The notes under the pieces were generated by a model, which saw only the letters and a program-made list of their open reading frames with translations, searched no databases and had not been told where the DNA came from. Of a DNA stretch of 64,000 nucleotides, positions 10,789 through 19,967 are shown one piece after another. The translations under genes and the position numbers were made by a program. Positions within the stretch are counted from its first letter, which is position 1; the number at the start of each line of letters is the position of its first letter. Source of the DNA: Dermabacter sp. p3-SID358 (lineage in GTDB: Bacteria; Actinomycetota; Actinomycetes; Actinomycetales; Dermabacteraceae); assembly GCF_025147465.1 (NCBI RefSeq), contig NZ_JALXOZ010000005.1, forward strand, positions 57,473-121,472. The letters are read 5' to 3'.

Positions 10789-11739
10789 TTAGTTCGCGTG
10801 CAGATCGGAGTTGAGCACAACCCGCTTGTCCGATCGCGAGACGGCTTCGACTGCGCCCGATTGCGAGTTGCGGCGGAACAAGAGGCTCGGCACTCCGGAG
10901 AGTTCGCGGGCCTTGACGACCGAGCGCTCCTCACCGTCGATGAGCGTGACCTTCGTTCCTGCCGTAACGTAGAGCCCCGCTTCGACGATGCAGTCGTCGC
11001 CGAGGGCGATGCCGACGCCCGCTTCCGCCCCCACGAGCGAGCGCTCGCCGACGCGCACGCGCTCCGTTCCACCGCCGGAAAGCGTGCCCATGGTGGAGGC
11101 GCCGCCTCCGATATCGGAGCCGTCGCCCACAACAACGCCCTGCGAGATTCGACCTTCAATCATCGACGTTCCGAGGGTGCCCGCATTGAAGTTGACGAAA
11201 CCTTCGTGCATGACAGTCGTACCGCTTGCGAGGTGTGCGCCGAGACGCAAACGACCGGCGTCTCCGATGCGCACGCCCTCGGGGACGACGTAGTCGACCA
11301 TGCGGGGGAACTTGTCGATCGAGTAGACGGTCGGGCGGCGGCCCTCATTGATGAGGCGAAGTCGCGTCTCCTCGAAGCCGTCAACGGCGCACGGACCCTC
11401 TGAAGTCCACACAACGTTGGTGAGAGCACCGAACAGCCCCTCGAGATTCTGCTCGTTGGGCTTCACGAGGCGGTGCGAAAGAAGGTGCAGGCGCAAATAC
11501 GCATCGGGTGCGTCGTGCGGCGGTTCGTCAAGAAAGATCGCGCGAGTGACGACTTCCTGGCGAGTGCCTCGTGCGGCATCCTCGCGAGCGGCCTTCGCGA
11601 GCGTCGCGGTCAGGGGATGGCTTTCGAGGTTCTCGGGGGCGCTTCCGAGCTCGGGAGCCGGGTACCACGTGTCGAGGGTCGTGCCGTTGGCCGCGATCGT
11701 CGCGAGGCCGATGCCCCATGCGCTTGTATTCTCTGTCAT
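10789..11739 (-). CDS. dapD: Tetrahydrodipicolinate N-succinyltransferase
   Basis: The 316-residue enzyme transfers succinyl from succinyl-CoA to tetrahydrodipicolinate. The C-terminal two thirds is a left-handed beta-helix of hexapeptide repeats (for example [32 protein letters not shown] and the ADIGGG-like [18 protein letters not shown]). Length and layout fit the actinobacterial long DapD (Rv1201c type). It is divergent from dapE with 69 bp between start codons, the same arrangement as Rv1201c/Rv1202. A TATAGC element lies 9 nt before the ATG with no ribosome binding site. Confidence 0.95.
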   Translation of the reverse strand: MTENTSAWGIGLATIAANGTTLDTWYPAPELGSAPENLESHPLTATLAKAAREDAARGTRQEVVTRAIFLDEPPHDAPDAYLRLHLLSHRLVKPNEQNLEGLFGALTNVVWTSEGPCAVDGFEETRLRLINEGRRPTVYSIDKFPRMVDYVVPEGVRIGDAGRLRLGAHLASGTTVMHEGFVNFNAGTLGTSMIEGRISQGVVVGDGSDIGGGASTMGTLSGGGTERVRVGERSLVGAEAGVGIALGDDCIVEAGLYVTAGTKVTLIDGEERSVVKARELSGVPSLLFRRNSQSGAVEAVSRSDKRVVLNSDLHAN

Positions 11740-11795
11740 GGCTCAAAGGCTATAGCGCACTGCTTTGCTTTTCGTTAGAGCACGCCGAAAACCTC

Positions 11796-11801
11796 TACGC
11801 T
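11796..11801 (+). promoter_or_regulatory. -10 element for a leaderless dapE transcript
   Basis: TACGCT lies 7 nt before the ATG at 11809 and there is no Shine-Dalgarno sequence. This favours the ATG over the GTG at 11803. Confidence 0.4.
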
Positions 11802-11808
11802 TGTGCAC

Positions 11809-12900
11809 ATGGCGAACACAACAATCCTTCCCCTCGATGCGGGTCTCACCGCACTCACCCGAGCAATCGTCGATACGGAGTCTGTCTCGGGGAACGAGTC
11901 GCTCCTTGCGGACAGGGTCGAGACGACCCTCCGCTCTGCTTCTCACCTCGAGGTCATCCGCGACGGAGACACGGTTATCGCGCGCACACACGCGGGCCGC
12001 GCTGAGCGCGTGATTCTCGCGGGCCATCTCGATACCGTTCCGGTTGCGAACAATCTTCCCTCGAGCCTTGAGGTGGTCGAGGGTGAGGAACGGCTCATCG
12101 GCCGCGGAGCGTGCGATATGAAGGGCGGCGTCGCTGTTTTTCTCGCGCTTGCGTGTGCACTCGATAATCCCCGCCACGACCTCACGTGGATCTTCTACGA
12201 TCATGAGGAGGTCGATGCGAGCCTCAATTCGCTCACTCGCCTCGCACGCGAGCGGCCCGAGCTGCTCGAGGCGGATTTTGCGATTCTCGGTGAACCCTCC
12301 AACGGGGGAGTAGAGGCCGGTTGCAAGGGCACGCTGCGCGTGCGGCTCACGGCGCAGGGCGTCGCCGCGCATTCTGGGCGTGCGTGGATCGGGAAGAACG
12401 CGATTCATGGTCTCGTCGGAGCGCTCACACGGCTCGCCGAATACGTGCCAAAGGATGTCGAGATCGACGGGCTCCTCTACCGCGAGTGTCTCAACGCGGT
12501 GGCGATCGAGGGTGGTATCGCGACGAACGTCATCCCAGATCGTGCTTCGATGCTCGTGAACTACCGCTTCGCGCCGAACGTGACTGAAGCCGAGGCTCTC
12601 GCACACGTCGAAGAGGTGTTCGCAGGCCTTGACCTCGAGATCGAGGTCACCGATTCTTCGGGCGGGGCCCTTCCCGGTCTCACGCGCCCCGCTGCGCGCG
12701 ACTTCCTCGCTGCCCTCGGCGACGATGTGAGCGTGGAGGCGAAGCAAGGGTGGACAGATGTTGCCCGCTTTAGCGCGCTCGGCACCCCCGCGGTGAATTT
12801 TGGGCCGGGCGACCCTCTTCTCGCCCACACGGATGGGGAATTTATTCCGACGGCTGCCCTCACAAAGTGTTACGAGTCTCTTGAGCGGTTCCTCCGCTAA
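11809..12900 (+). CDS. dapE: Succinyl-diaminopimelate desuccinylase
   Basis: A zinc-dependent M20-family hydrolase of 363 residues that releases succinate from N-succinyl-LL-diaminopimelate. Metal-site motifs: GHLDTVPV, GRGACDMKGGVAVFL, YDHEEVD (catalytic Glu) and the dimerisation domain containing AHSGRAWIGKNAIHG. PGDPLLAHTDGEF near the C-terminus holds the last metal-ligand His. The frame is open from a GTG two codons upstream (11803). It is divergent from dapD and only 10 bp from the next gene. Confidence 0.93.
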   Translation: MANTTILPLDAGLTALTRAIVDTESVSGNESLLADRVETTLRSASHLEVIRDGDTVIARTHAGRAERVILAGHLDTVPVANNLPSSLEVVEGEERLIGRGACDMKGGVAVFLALACALDNPRHDLTWIFYDHEEVDASLNSLTRLARERPELLEADFAILGEPSNGGVEAGCKGTLRVRLTAQGVAAHSGRAWIGKNAIHGLVGALTRLAEYVPKDVEIDGLLYRECLNAVAIEGGIATNVIPDRASMLVNYRFAPNVTEAEALAHVEEVFAGLDLEIEVTDSSGGALPGLTRPAARDFLAALGDDVSVEAKQGWTDVARFSALGTPAVNFGPGDPLLAHTDGEFIPTAALTKCYESLERFLR

Positions 12901-12910
12901 CGTGGAAATC

Positions 12911-13657
12911 ATGAAAAAACATCATCGCGGTTCATTGAGCGACTACCGAAAGGGCCCCGTGTTCCTCCGCGGCAAGCAGCGCCCCGCCGAAACCACCGAT
13001 CAGCGCCTCCTCCAGAACGCCGAGAAAGGCGACTGGGTCCACACGGATCCGTGGCGCGTTATGCGCATCCAATCGGAATTCGTTGAAGGCTTCGGAGCTC
13101 TCGCCGAGCTCGGTCCGGCAGTCGCGCTCTTCGGGAGCGCGCGCACCAAGCCCGATCACCCGCATTACGAGCTCGCGCGCGAGGTCGCGAAGCGCATAGG
13201 CGAGATGGGCCTCGCGGTGATCACGGGCGGCGGCCCGGGCATCATGGAGGCCGGCAATCACGGTGCGGTTGAGGCGGGCACCACGAGCGTGGGGCTCGGG
13301 ATCGAGCTTCCCTTCGAGCAGGGGATGAACGACTACGTTGAGCTCGGCGTAAATTTCCGGTACTTCTTCACCCGCAAAACATGCTTCGTGAAGTACTCGC
13401 AGGCGTTCGTGGCGTTCCCGGGGGGATTCGGAACCTTTGATGAACTCTTCGAAGCGCTTTGCCTTATCCAGACTCACAAGATCAAAAAGTTCCCGCTCAT
13501 CCTCGTGGGCAGCGAGTACTGGAGCGGGCTTGTGGCGTGGCTCGAGCAGACCGTTCAGCAGGAATACGGGTACATTTCTCCCGGCGACACGGACCTCATC
13601 AACATCGTTGATACCGCCGATGAGGTCCTCGAGGTTCTGAAGCGCGAAATGGAATAG
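12911..13657 (+). CDS. LOG-family Rossmann-fold protein (TIGR00730)
   Basis: The 248-residue product carries GGGPGIMEAGNHGA and PGGFGTFDELFEAL, the phosphate-binding motifs of the LOG/lysine decarboxylase-like family. Known members hydrolyse nucleoside 5'-monophosphates, including cytokinin riboside monophosphates; the physiological role in this group is not settled. MKKHHRGSLSDYRKGPVFLRG is a family-typical N-terminus, which is why I start at 12911 and not further upstream. The position just after dapE matches Rv1202-Rv1205 in M. tuberculosis. Confidence 0.9.
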   Translation: MKKHHRGSLSDYRKGPVFLRGKQRPAETTDQRLLQNAEKGDWVHTDPWRVMRIQSEFVEGFGALAELGPAVALFGSARTKPDHPHYELAREVAKRIGEMGLAVITGGGPGIMEAGNHGAVEAGTTSVGLGIELPFEQGMNDYVELGVNFRYFFTRKTCFVKYSQAFVAFPGGFGTFDELFEALCLIQTHKIKKFPLILVGSEYWSGLVAWLEQTVQQEYGYISPGDTDLINIVDTADEVLEVLKREME

Positions 13658-13755
13658 CTGCTCACAACGCGTGTTTCACGCTCTCCCAGGAACAAATGAA
13701 TGGTAGTGGGAGAATGGAAGCGGTAGATCCATTGCCAAAGAAAGGGCGAACGATC

Positions 13756-13926
13756 ATGGCAGCGATGAAGCCTCGTACGGGCGACGGCCCCCTCGAAGTG
13801 GCCGAAGAGAGCCGGAGCCTCATCATGCGAGTCCCGCTTGAGGGGGGCGGTCGTCTCGTCGTCGAGATCTCGGCAGACGAAGCGCGCGATCTGCGCGATG
13901 CCCTCAACAAGGTCGTTCCCGCCTAA
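13756..13926 (+). CDS. DUF3117 small conserved actinobacterial protein
   Basis: A 56-residue protein, MAAMKPRTGDGPLEVAEES at the start and PLEGGGRLVVEIS in the middle, that matches the highly conserved actinobacterial DUF3117 family (Rv1211 type). Its function is unknown. The start at 13756 gives the normal family length; the frame is open further upstream but the extension is not conserved. It lies between the LOG protein and a convergent methyltransferase, as in other actinobacteria. Confidence 0.9.
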   Translation: MAAMKPRTGDGPLEVAEESRSLIMRVPLEGGGRLVVEISADEARDLRDALNKVVPA

Positions 13927-13978
13927 CTCTCCCCGAATTGCATCGAGGTTGTGGGGGTTATTCCCTCACAATCCCCTC

Positions 13979-14644
13979 TCACCGTTCAGAGAAGCTTTTC
14001 CTCACGGCAGTGAGCACCCCGTCGCCCGCGGGCGACATTGACAGCACGAGATCGTCGCGCTCCTTGAGCGCGGCCACGACTTCCCTAATGTGCGCCGTCT
14101 GCGGATCACGTGCAGAAAAATCGCCGAGCCGATCGTGGTGCATGACATTCATGACGAGGAGCGCCCCACCCGGGCGCAAAACCTCGAGCGATGCCTCGAC
14201 GAGCAGACCCAGATCCCGCTCGTCCGCATTGACGACGATCATGTCGTAGGCGCCGCGCGTGAGCCGCGTAAAGACCTCAAGTGCCCGAGCATTAATCGTG
14301 CGCACGCGCGCCTCGGGGATCTTGGCTTCCGCGCACGCTTTGCGCACGAGCCGCACGTTTTCAGGTTCGGGATCGATCGCCGTGAGGGTGGCGTCGGACC
14401 CCATTGCGCTCGCGAGGTAGAGGCTGAGGGCACCTGCACCAGCTCCCACCTGCACGATCGCGCGCGCCCCGAGCAGGGCGACGATGCTGCGCGCGTGTGC
14501 GGCCGATCCCGCGAGAACCGGTGGAAGACCAATCGCGCTGCCGCGCTCGCGCGCCCGCTCACACACGTCGGGCACGGCGAAGAGCCGCTCCTCGTCGAGG
14601 AATTCCTCGCTGAGCGCCCAGCTCGCCAACTTGCCCGTTGCCAT
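13979..14644 (-). CDS. O-methyltransferase (class I SAM-dependent, MTase 3 type)
   Basis: A 221-residue SAM-dependent methyltransferase. VQVGAGAGALSLYLASAM is motif I, TAIDPEPENV the acidic SAM-binding loop, and YDMIVVNADE the post-I metal/substrate region (family members usually have D-A-D here; this one has N-A-D). It corresponds to Rv1220c in M. tuberculosis. The ATG at 14644 has a perfect AAGGAG 6 nt upstream, which fixes the start against the longer frame. Substrate unknown. It is divergent from tatB; the sigE-rseA-htrA genes usually found between them are absent. Confidence 0.88.
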   Translation of the reverse strand: MATGKLASWALSEEFLDEERLFAVPDVCERARERGSAIGLPPVLAGSAAHARSIVALLGARAIVQVGAGAGALSLYLASAMGSDATLTAIDPEPENVRLVRKACAEAKIPEARVRTINARALEVFTRLTRGAYDMIVVNADERDLGLLVEASLEVLRPGGALLVMNVMHHDRLGDFSARDPQTAHIREVVAALKERDDLVLSMSPAGDGVLTAVRKSFSER

Positions 14645-14777
14645 GCCCACTCCTTTTTCTTGCCGTGAATTTCGTGGCACTCCAGCTTAGGCCAGGCCGC
14701 GCGAGTTTCCCACTCGTGCGTGCAATAATGGCGGAGCACCATTTAGGGGACCGAAACGAGACAAGGTAGGCACGGCG

Positions 14778-15218
14778 ATGGGTCAAGAGGTCTTCCTCAC
14801 CTTCGGAGGATGGGAACTCCTCATCATCGCCCTGCTCTTCGTCATTCTTATTGGTCCGCAGCGACTCCCCGAATACACACGCAAGGTCATCCACTGGGTG
14901 CGTGACCTGCGCAAATGGGCGGATGAATCGCGCGCTTCGATCGAAGACGAAATGGGCATCGCGGTCGACGACCTCAAGAAGTACGATCCGCGCCAATACG
15001 ATCCTCGCAAGATCATCCGCGAGGCGTGGGATTCGACCGGCCTCGAAGATGACGTGAACGATTTCCGCGATGCCGTGAAGAGCTCCACGAGCGCCACGTC
15101 TGCCGCGGTCGCAAGCGTGGGCGCTGCAGCCAAGGGCTCTTCGAGTAGTAAGTCGAGCGCGAGCAATGCGGATGCGAAGGTGCCCGACGGCACTCCGTTT
15201 GACCCCGAGGCCACATAG
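14778..15218 (+). CDS. tatB: Sec-independent translocase subunit TatB
   Basis: A 146-residue TatB-type protein. One N-terminal membrane helix (about residues 10-27, WELLIIALLFVILIGPQRLP, with the characteristic Gly-Pro hinge) is followed by an amphipathic helix (YTRKVIHWVRDLRKWADES) and a Ser/Ala-rich flexible tail. TatB receives folded twin-arginine precursors with TatC. AAGGTAGG precedes the ATG. A -10-like CAATAAT lies upstream. The convergent mrp ends 36 bp away. Confidence 0.9.
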   Translation: MGQEVFLTFGGWELLIIALLFVILIGPQRLPEYTRKVIHWVRDLRKWADESRASIEDEMGIAVDDLKKYDPRQYDPRKIIREAWDSTGLEDDVNDFRDAVKSSTSATSAAVASVGAAAKGSSSSKSSASNADAKVPDGTPFDPEAT

Positions 15219-15253
15219 CTCGGTGCCGCAGGTCTCAGAGGAATTGCGCACTT

Positions 15254-16372
15254 TTACGCGAGGGAAAGCGGGAGCTTTCGGCCCGCAAGACCTCGCGGCT
15301 TCGCGAGTTTCTCGGCGATGTGCATGAACGCTTCGTACGCCTCGCTTGAGGATTCGGAAGCGGTGAGTGGCTCGCCAGCGTCGGACCCCTCTCGCACGTT
15401 TTGCGAAAGTGGAACCTGACCGAGCAGCGGAACTTCCGAGCCCTGATCGTCGCTCAGTTGGGACGCGACTCGCTCGCCGCCGCCCGCCCCGAAGATCTCG
15501 AGGCGTTCGCCGCCCTCGACGCTGAGCCAGCTCATGTTCTCGACGACTCCGATAATTTTCTGCTCCGTGGAGCGCGCCAGTGAGCCGATGCGCGAGGCGA
15601 CACCGCTCGCGGCCGAGTCGGGAGTTGTGACGACGAGAAGCTCCGCAGTGGGCAATACTTGCGCGACGGAAATGGCGACGTCGCCCGTGCCTGGCGGGAG
15701 ATCAAGCAGGAGAAAATCGAGATCGCCCCAGAATACATCCGTCGCGAACTGCTCGATCGCGCGGTGCATTTTCGGGCCGCGCCACACAACCGCCTGATGC
15801 TCGGGCACGAAAACGCCGATCGACATGACCTTGACGCCGTGGGCGATCGGCGGCATGAGGAGGTCGTTGACGCGCGTCGGCTGCGTCGTGACGCCGAACA
15901 TGCCGGGCATCGAAAAACCGTGAATATCCGCGTCAAGTACGCCCACGCTGTAACCGAGGCGCGAGAGGGCAAGGGCAAGGTTCGCCGTCACGGTGGATTT
16001 TCCGACGCCACCCTTGCCCGAGCTGACCGCTATGACCCGCGTGAGGGAGCCGGGCTTATTGAACGGCACCTCGCGGCGCTGCGCCCGCAGTTCCTCGACA
16101 AGAGCGCGGCGCTGCTCCTCGCTCATCGTACCCGAGGTGACTCGCACCTCCGTGAGGCCCGGAACGCGAGAGGCAGCCTCAGCGGCATCCTTCTCGATGC
16201 GCGAGCGCATGGGGCAGCCCTCGACTGTCATCACGAGGTGGATGAGCGCTACGCCTTCTGCCGTGACCTCGACCGACTCGACCATGCCGACGTCGGTGAT
16301 GGGGCGGCCAAGATCCGGGTCGATGACGCGCGTGAGCGCCGAATGAACCTGAGACGTGAGATCAGCGGCCAC
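15254..16372 (-). CDS. mrp: Mrp/ApbC-type P-loop ATPase for iron-sulfur cluster carrier function
   Basis: A 372-residue protein with an N-terminal MIP18-like domain (residues 1-85, including TVEGCPMRSRIEKDA) and a MinD/Mrp ATPase domain. The deviant Walker A SGKGGVGKSTVTANLALALSRLGYSVGVLDAD begins at about residue 115. The GDVAISVAQ/PPGTGD segment (LLLDLPPGTGDVAIS) is the Mrp signature. Family members bind and transfer Fe-S clusters. Start is a GTG at 16372, six bp after the DUF1003 stop. It is the last gene of the pepP-CBS-DUF1003-mrp operon. Confidence 0.9.
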   Translation of the reverse strand: MAADLTSQVHSALTRVIDPDLGRPITDVGMVESVEVTAEGVALIHLVMTVEGCPMRSRIEKDAAEAASRVPGLTEVRVTSGTMSEEQRRALVEELRAQRREVPFNKPGSLTRVIAVSSGKGGVGKSTVTANLALALSRLGYSVGVLDADIHGFSMPGMFGVTTQPTRVNDLLMPPIAHGVKVMSIGVFVPEHQAVVWRGPKMHRAIEQFATDVFWGDLDFLLLDLPPGTGDVAISVAQVLPTAELLVVTTPDSAASGVASRIGSLARSTEQKIIGVVENMSWLSVEGGERLEIFGAGGGERVASQLSDDQGSEVPLLGQVPLSQNVREGSDAGEPLTASESSSEAYEAFMHIAEKLAKPRGLAGRKLPLSLA

Positions 16373-16378
16373 CGCGAC

Positions 16379-17041
16379 TCACTTACCGGATTCGGCGCTC
16401 ATCTGCGCGAGCTCCTCGCGAAGTACGGCGCGGATGTCCTCGCGGATGAGCGAGCGCAAATGAGAATGGTCGGGCGAAGGCTCGATGGGGTCGGTTCCGT
16501 CGCCGATATCAGTGTCCGATGCCGGGTCGTCGTCGCCGGCCTGGATCTCTTCGAGCAGGTCGCGAAGCTCGCCGCGCACGTAGTCGCGGGTGGCGACATC
16601 CGCCATCGCGATTCGCAGGCTCGCGATCTCACGGGTGATGAACTCGGTGGTCGCGTGTGCCTTTTCGTTCGACTGGCGGTCCTGTTCGGCCTGAACGCGG
16701 TCGCGGTCGGCCTGGCGGTTATCAGAAAGGAGCAGGAGGGGAGCGGCGTAGGACGCCTGGAGCGAGAGGATCAGCGTGAGAAGCGTGAAGTTAAGCGCGC
16801 GGGGGTCGAACTGGATCGATTCGGGCATGAATGTGTTCCAGCCGAGCCACACGCCACAAAAGATCGTCATCCCCACGAGAAAAGCGGGAGTGCCCATGAA
16901 CCGTGCGATCGCCTCGGCCATGCGGCCGAAACCGTCGTTGTTTTCGTCCTTCGGGCGGCGCCTCGAAAACACGCGGAAAAGACCGCGCTTTGTGCGAGCC
17001 GGGTCGTCGAGCTGGGGGCGCTTCTTCTTGCTGCGTGCCAT
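16379..17041 (-). CDS. DUF1003 membrane protein
   Basis: A 220-residue protein with two membrane helices (AFLVGMTIFCGVWLGWNTF and LTLILSLQASYAAPLLLLSDNR). The second contains the DUF1003 hallmark LSLQASYAAP. A basic N-terminus (ARSKKKRPQ) and a long acidic C-terminal tail flank the helices. Function unknown; in actinobacteria it accompanies the MgtE-N/CBS gene and mrp. The frame also permits a GTG at 17050 overlapping the upstream stop, but the AGGAGGGG sequence is better spaced for the ATG at 17041. Confidence 0.85.
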   Translation of the reverse strand: MARSKKKRPQLDDPARTKRGLFRVFSRRRPKDENNDGFGRMAEAIARFMGTPAFLVGMTIFCGVWLGWNTFMPESIQFDPRALNFTLLTLILSLQASYAAPLLLLSDNRQADRDRVQAEQDRQSNEKAHATTEFITREIASLRIAMADVATRDYVRGELRDLLEEIQAGDDDPASDTDIGDGTDPIEPSPDHSHLRSLIREDIRAVLREELAQMSAESGK

Positions 17042-17046
17042 CGCTT

Positions 17047-18366
17047 TCACCCCTCCTGATCCGAAATGGCCTTCGCGATCCCCGTGAGGTCAATCTGTCC
17101 GGTCGTCGTCGCGACGGGCTCGTCGCTCTCGCGCCAATCCTCGGGAAGAACGTGGTCGAGAACGTCATCGACGGTGACGGATCCCAAAAGCCGGGAGTCC
17201 TGGTCCACCACGGGAAGCGACACAAGATTGTACGTCGCCATCTCACGCGTGACGTCATGGAGATGGCTCGTAGGGGCCATCGTCACCTGATCCTGGTCGA
17301 TGATCTCACCCACGGGGCGCTCCGGGCGCTCGCGAAGCAAGTGCTGGAAGTGCACGCCGCCGAGGAGTGTGCCCGTGGGAGTCTCGAGCGGCTGGCGGCA
17401 CACGTACACCATGGACGCGAGCGCGGGGGAGATCTCTTCGCGGGAAATGAGGGCGAGGCAGTGTGCGACCGGGGTCTCGGGCGCGACGATGAGCGGCTCG
17501 GTCGTCATGAGGCCGCCCGCAGTGTATTCGTCGTACGCGAGGAGGCGACGAACGTCCTCGGCTTCCTCCGGCTCCATGCGCGTCAGCAAATCCTGCCCCA
17601 TCGGCTCGGGGAGCTCCTGGAGCAAGTCAGCAGCGTCGTCAGGGTCCATCGCGTCGAGGATGTCCGCGGCGCGCTCCGACTCGAGACCCTGCATGAGTTC
17701 GACGCGCGTGTCCTCGGGCAGCTCCTCAAGAACCCAGCCGAGGCGCTCGTTTGAGAGGTCGCGCACGATGTCGGCGCGGCGCTTCGGCTCCATCTCCTGG
17801 ATGAGATCCGCGAGATCAGCGGGCTTGAGATCCGAATATGACGCGAGCAGAATCTGTGCGGACTGCTCGGCCTGCGTGCCGAAGAGACCGCGCACGTCGT
17901 CGATGCCCACCGTGAACGTTTCGTTTCGCCCCACGAGCTTCGAGAGCGCGTTTTTCGCCTTCGAGCGGCGCACGTACAGCTTCGTGATCTCCCATTCCTG
18001 GGAGATCTGATCCTGCTCGAGCGCGACATCCTCGACGAACGCCTCGCCCGTGCCGTCAACGAGGCCCACTTTGCGATCGAGAAGATCGCCGACCGCGAGG
18101 ATCTCGCTCTTGCGCATCTCGAATCGACGCATGTTGAGGGAGCCGTCGGAAATCACCTGGCCGGTCGAGATCGAGGTGACCTTCGTGATGGGCAAGAAGA
18201 TGCGTTTCTTGCCCGGAACCTCGACCACGAGACCAACTGCGCGTGCGGTTTGTGTTTCCTGCGGCACCAGAACGACGTCGCGGACCTTGCCGATGCGGTC
18301 GCCGAGCGGGTCGAACAAACCCGTGCCGGCAAGGCGCGCGGCGAAAAAGCGCTCGTGCGTGCTCAC
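17047..18366 (-). CDS. MgtE N-domain and CBS-domain protein without transporter part
   Basis: A 439-residue cytoplasmic protein. The N-terminus (about residues 10-90) resembles a PRC-barrel (FDPLGDRIGKVRDVVLVP). A MgtE N-terminal superhelix follows (LQELPEPMGQDLLTRMEPEEAEDVRRLLAY) and then the signature EYTAGGLMTTE and two CBS domains to about residue 415. The MgtE membrane domain is missing, so this is not itself a magnesium channel; it may sense Mg2+ or nucleotides for another protein. Start is GTG, overlapping the pepP stop (GTGA). The downstream DUF1003 neighbour is conserved and might be its membrane partner (inference). Confidence 0.85.
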   Translation of the reverse strand: MSTHERFFAARLAGTGLFDPLGDRIGKVRDVVLVPQETQTARAVGLVVEVPGKKRIFLPITKVTSISTGQVISDGSLNMRRFEMRKSEILAVGDLLDRKVGLVDGTGEAFVEDVALEQDQISQEWEITKLYVRRSKAKNALSKLVGRNETFTVGIDDVRGLFGTQAEQSAQILLASYSDLKPADLADLIQEMEPKRRADIVRDLSNERLGWVLEELPEDTRVELMQGLESERAADILDAMDPDDAADLLQELPEPMGQDLLTRMEPEEAEDVRRLLAYDEYTAGGLMTTEPLIVAPETPVAHCLALISREEISPALASMVYVCRQPLETPTGTLLGGVHFQHLLRERPERPVGEIIDQDQVTMAPTSHLHDVTREMATYNLVSLPVVDQDSRLLGSVTVDDVLDHVLPEDWRESDEPVATTTGQIDLTGIAKAISDQEG

Positions 18367-19895
18367 TTGAGCAACTCCGCCATCCAGGCCTCGATCTTGT
18401 CGATCTCGCGAGGGAGATCTTGCGAGAGGTTCTCGACGCCGTCCTTCGTCACGAGCACGTCGTCTTCAATACGCACACCGATTCCGCGCAGCTCCTCGGG
18501 AACGAGAAGATCGTTCTCCTTGAAATAGAGGCCGGGCTCGATCGTGAAAATCATGCCTTCCTCGAGCGTCGCATCGAGATACATCTCGCGTCGCGCTTGC
18601 GCACAATCGTGGACGTCCATGCCGAGGTGGTGGCTCGTGCCGTGCACCATCCAGCGGCGATGATACTGCCCCTCGGGCCTCAGGGATTCCTCGGCGCTCA
18701 CGGGAAGGAGTCCCCACTTGTCGAGGCGATCCGCGATGACCTCCATCGCGGTTGCGTGGAGATCACGGAATTTCATGCCTGGCTTCGCGACGGCGAAGAC
18801 AGCGTCGGCGGCATCGAGGACGGCCTGATAGACCTTCTTTTGCGGCTCGGTGAACGTGCCGGTTACGGGCAGGGTGCGCGTGACATCCGCGGTATAAAGC
18901 GAGTCGACCTCGCAGCCCGCGTCGATGAGGATCAGGTCGCCTTCCTTGACTGCGCCGTTATTGCGCACCCAGTGGAGTGTGCACGCATTCGGCCCCGAGG
19001 CCGCGATCGTGTCGTAACCCACGCCATTGCCGTCGGCGCGTGCCGTGCGGTTGAAAACCGTCTCCACGACGCGCTCACCGCGCTCGTGTGCGATCGCCTC
19101 GGGGAAGTTCCTCACGACTTCGTGGAATCCCTTGATGGTCGTTGCGACGGCGTGACGCATCTGCTCGATCTCCCACGCGTCTTTCACGACGCGCGACTCG
19201 GATGCGCTTTGCTCAAGGAAGCTATTGACGGTGTGAGCCTTCTCGCCGCCTTCGAGACCGTTCTGCTCGCGCAGCTCGGCGACGAGCGAGTCGATGCGCT
19301 CATCGACGCCCTCGATCACGGCGAGGTCGAGTTTATCGCCGAGATCTTTCGCGAGCGCGTCGCGAAGATCGTCGATGTGGCGACACGGCACGCCGATTTG
19401 CTCTTCAACTTCCTCGAGGGTGGGGCGGCGCCCCACCCACATCTCGCCATAGCGCGAATCAGCGAAGAACTCGTTTGTTTCGGGGCCCGACCGTGGCTTG
19501 AAGAAGTAGGTCGCGCGGCTTTTGCCAGGATTGTCGGCATCGGGCTCAACGACGAACACCGAATCGGGCTCCTCATCGGTACGAAGGCCCGAGTAGTACG
19601 CGAACGCCGTGTGGGGGCGGAACTGGTAGTCGCAGTCATTGCTGCGCACCTTGAGACCACCTGCGGGCAGCACCATGCGGGTTGCGGGCATCGTCTCCAC
19701 GAGACAATCGCGCCTCGCGGGTGTGTAGTCGGCAACAGCGCGGCGGCCTGACGGTGGCCTCGTCTCATCCCATCCTTGGGTGAGGAAGTCGAGGAAAGCC
19801 TGGCTCGTGGGGCGCTGGCTGCGGGTATCGCCCCTCGACTTCAGATCGTCGGTGGTTTCAGCGGCGCTGGACTTTGAATTCTTGATCTCACTCAC
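18363..19895 (-). CDS. pepP: Xaa-Pro aminopeptidase (aminopeptidase P, M24B)
   Basis: A 510-residue metallopeptidase that removes an N-terminal residue preceding proline. An AMP-N domain covers roughly residues 45-200. The pita-bread domain holds the dinuclear-metal ligands: Asp in LILIDAGCE, Asp in TADVTRTLP, His in GTSHHLGMDVHD, Glu in IEPGLYF and Glu in IRIED-like VRIEDDVLV. All ligands are present, so it should be active. Start is GTG at 19895. First gene of the minus-strand operon ending in mrp. Confidence 0.92.
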   Translation of the reverse strand: MSEIKNSKSSAAETTDDLKSRGDTRSQRPTSQAFLDFLTQGWDETRPPSGRRAVADYTPARRDCLVETMPATRMVLPAGGLKVRSNDCDYQFRPHTAFAYYSGLRTDEEPDSVFVVEPDADNPGKSRATYFFKPRSGPETNEFFADSRYGEMWVGRRPTLEEVEEQIGVPCRHIDDLRDALAKDLGDKLDLAVIEGVDERIDSLVAELREQNGLEGGEKAHTVNSFLEQSASESRVVKDAWEIEQMRHAVATTIKGFHEVVRNFPEAIAHERGERVVETVFNRTARADGNGVGYDTIAASGPNACTLHWVRNNGAVKEGDLILIDAGCEVDSLYTADVTRTLPVTGTFTEPQKKVYQAVLDAADAVFAVAKPGMKFRDLHATAMEVIADRLDKWGLLPVSAEESLRPEGQYHRRWMVHGTSHHLGMDVHDCAQARREMYLDATLEEGMIFTIEPGLYFKENDLLVPEELRGIGVRIEDDVLVTKDGVENLSQDLPREIDKIEAWMAELLK

Positions 19896-19967
19896 CCTCC
19901 GATATTCTCACGGGGGAGCACTAAGAGCCACCCGGGCCGCTCAGCGAGAGGTGTGAGAGGAAGAACG

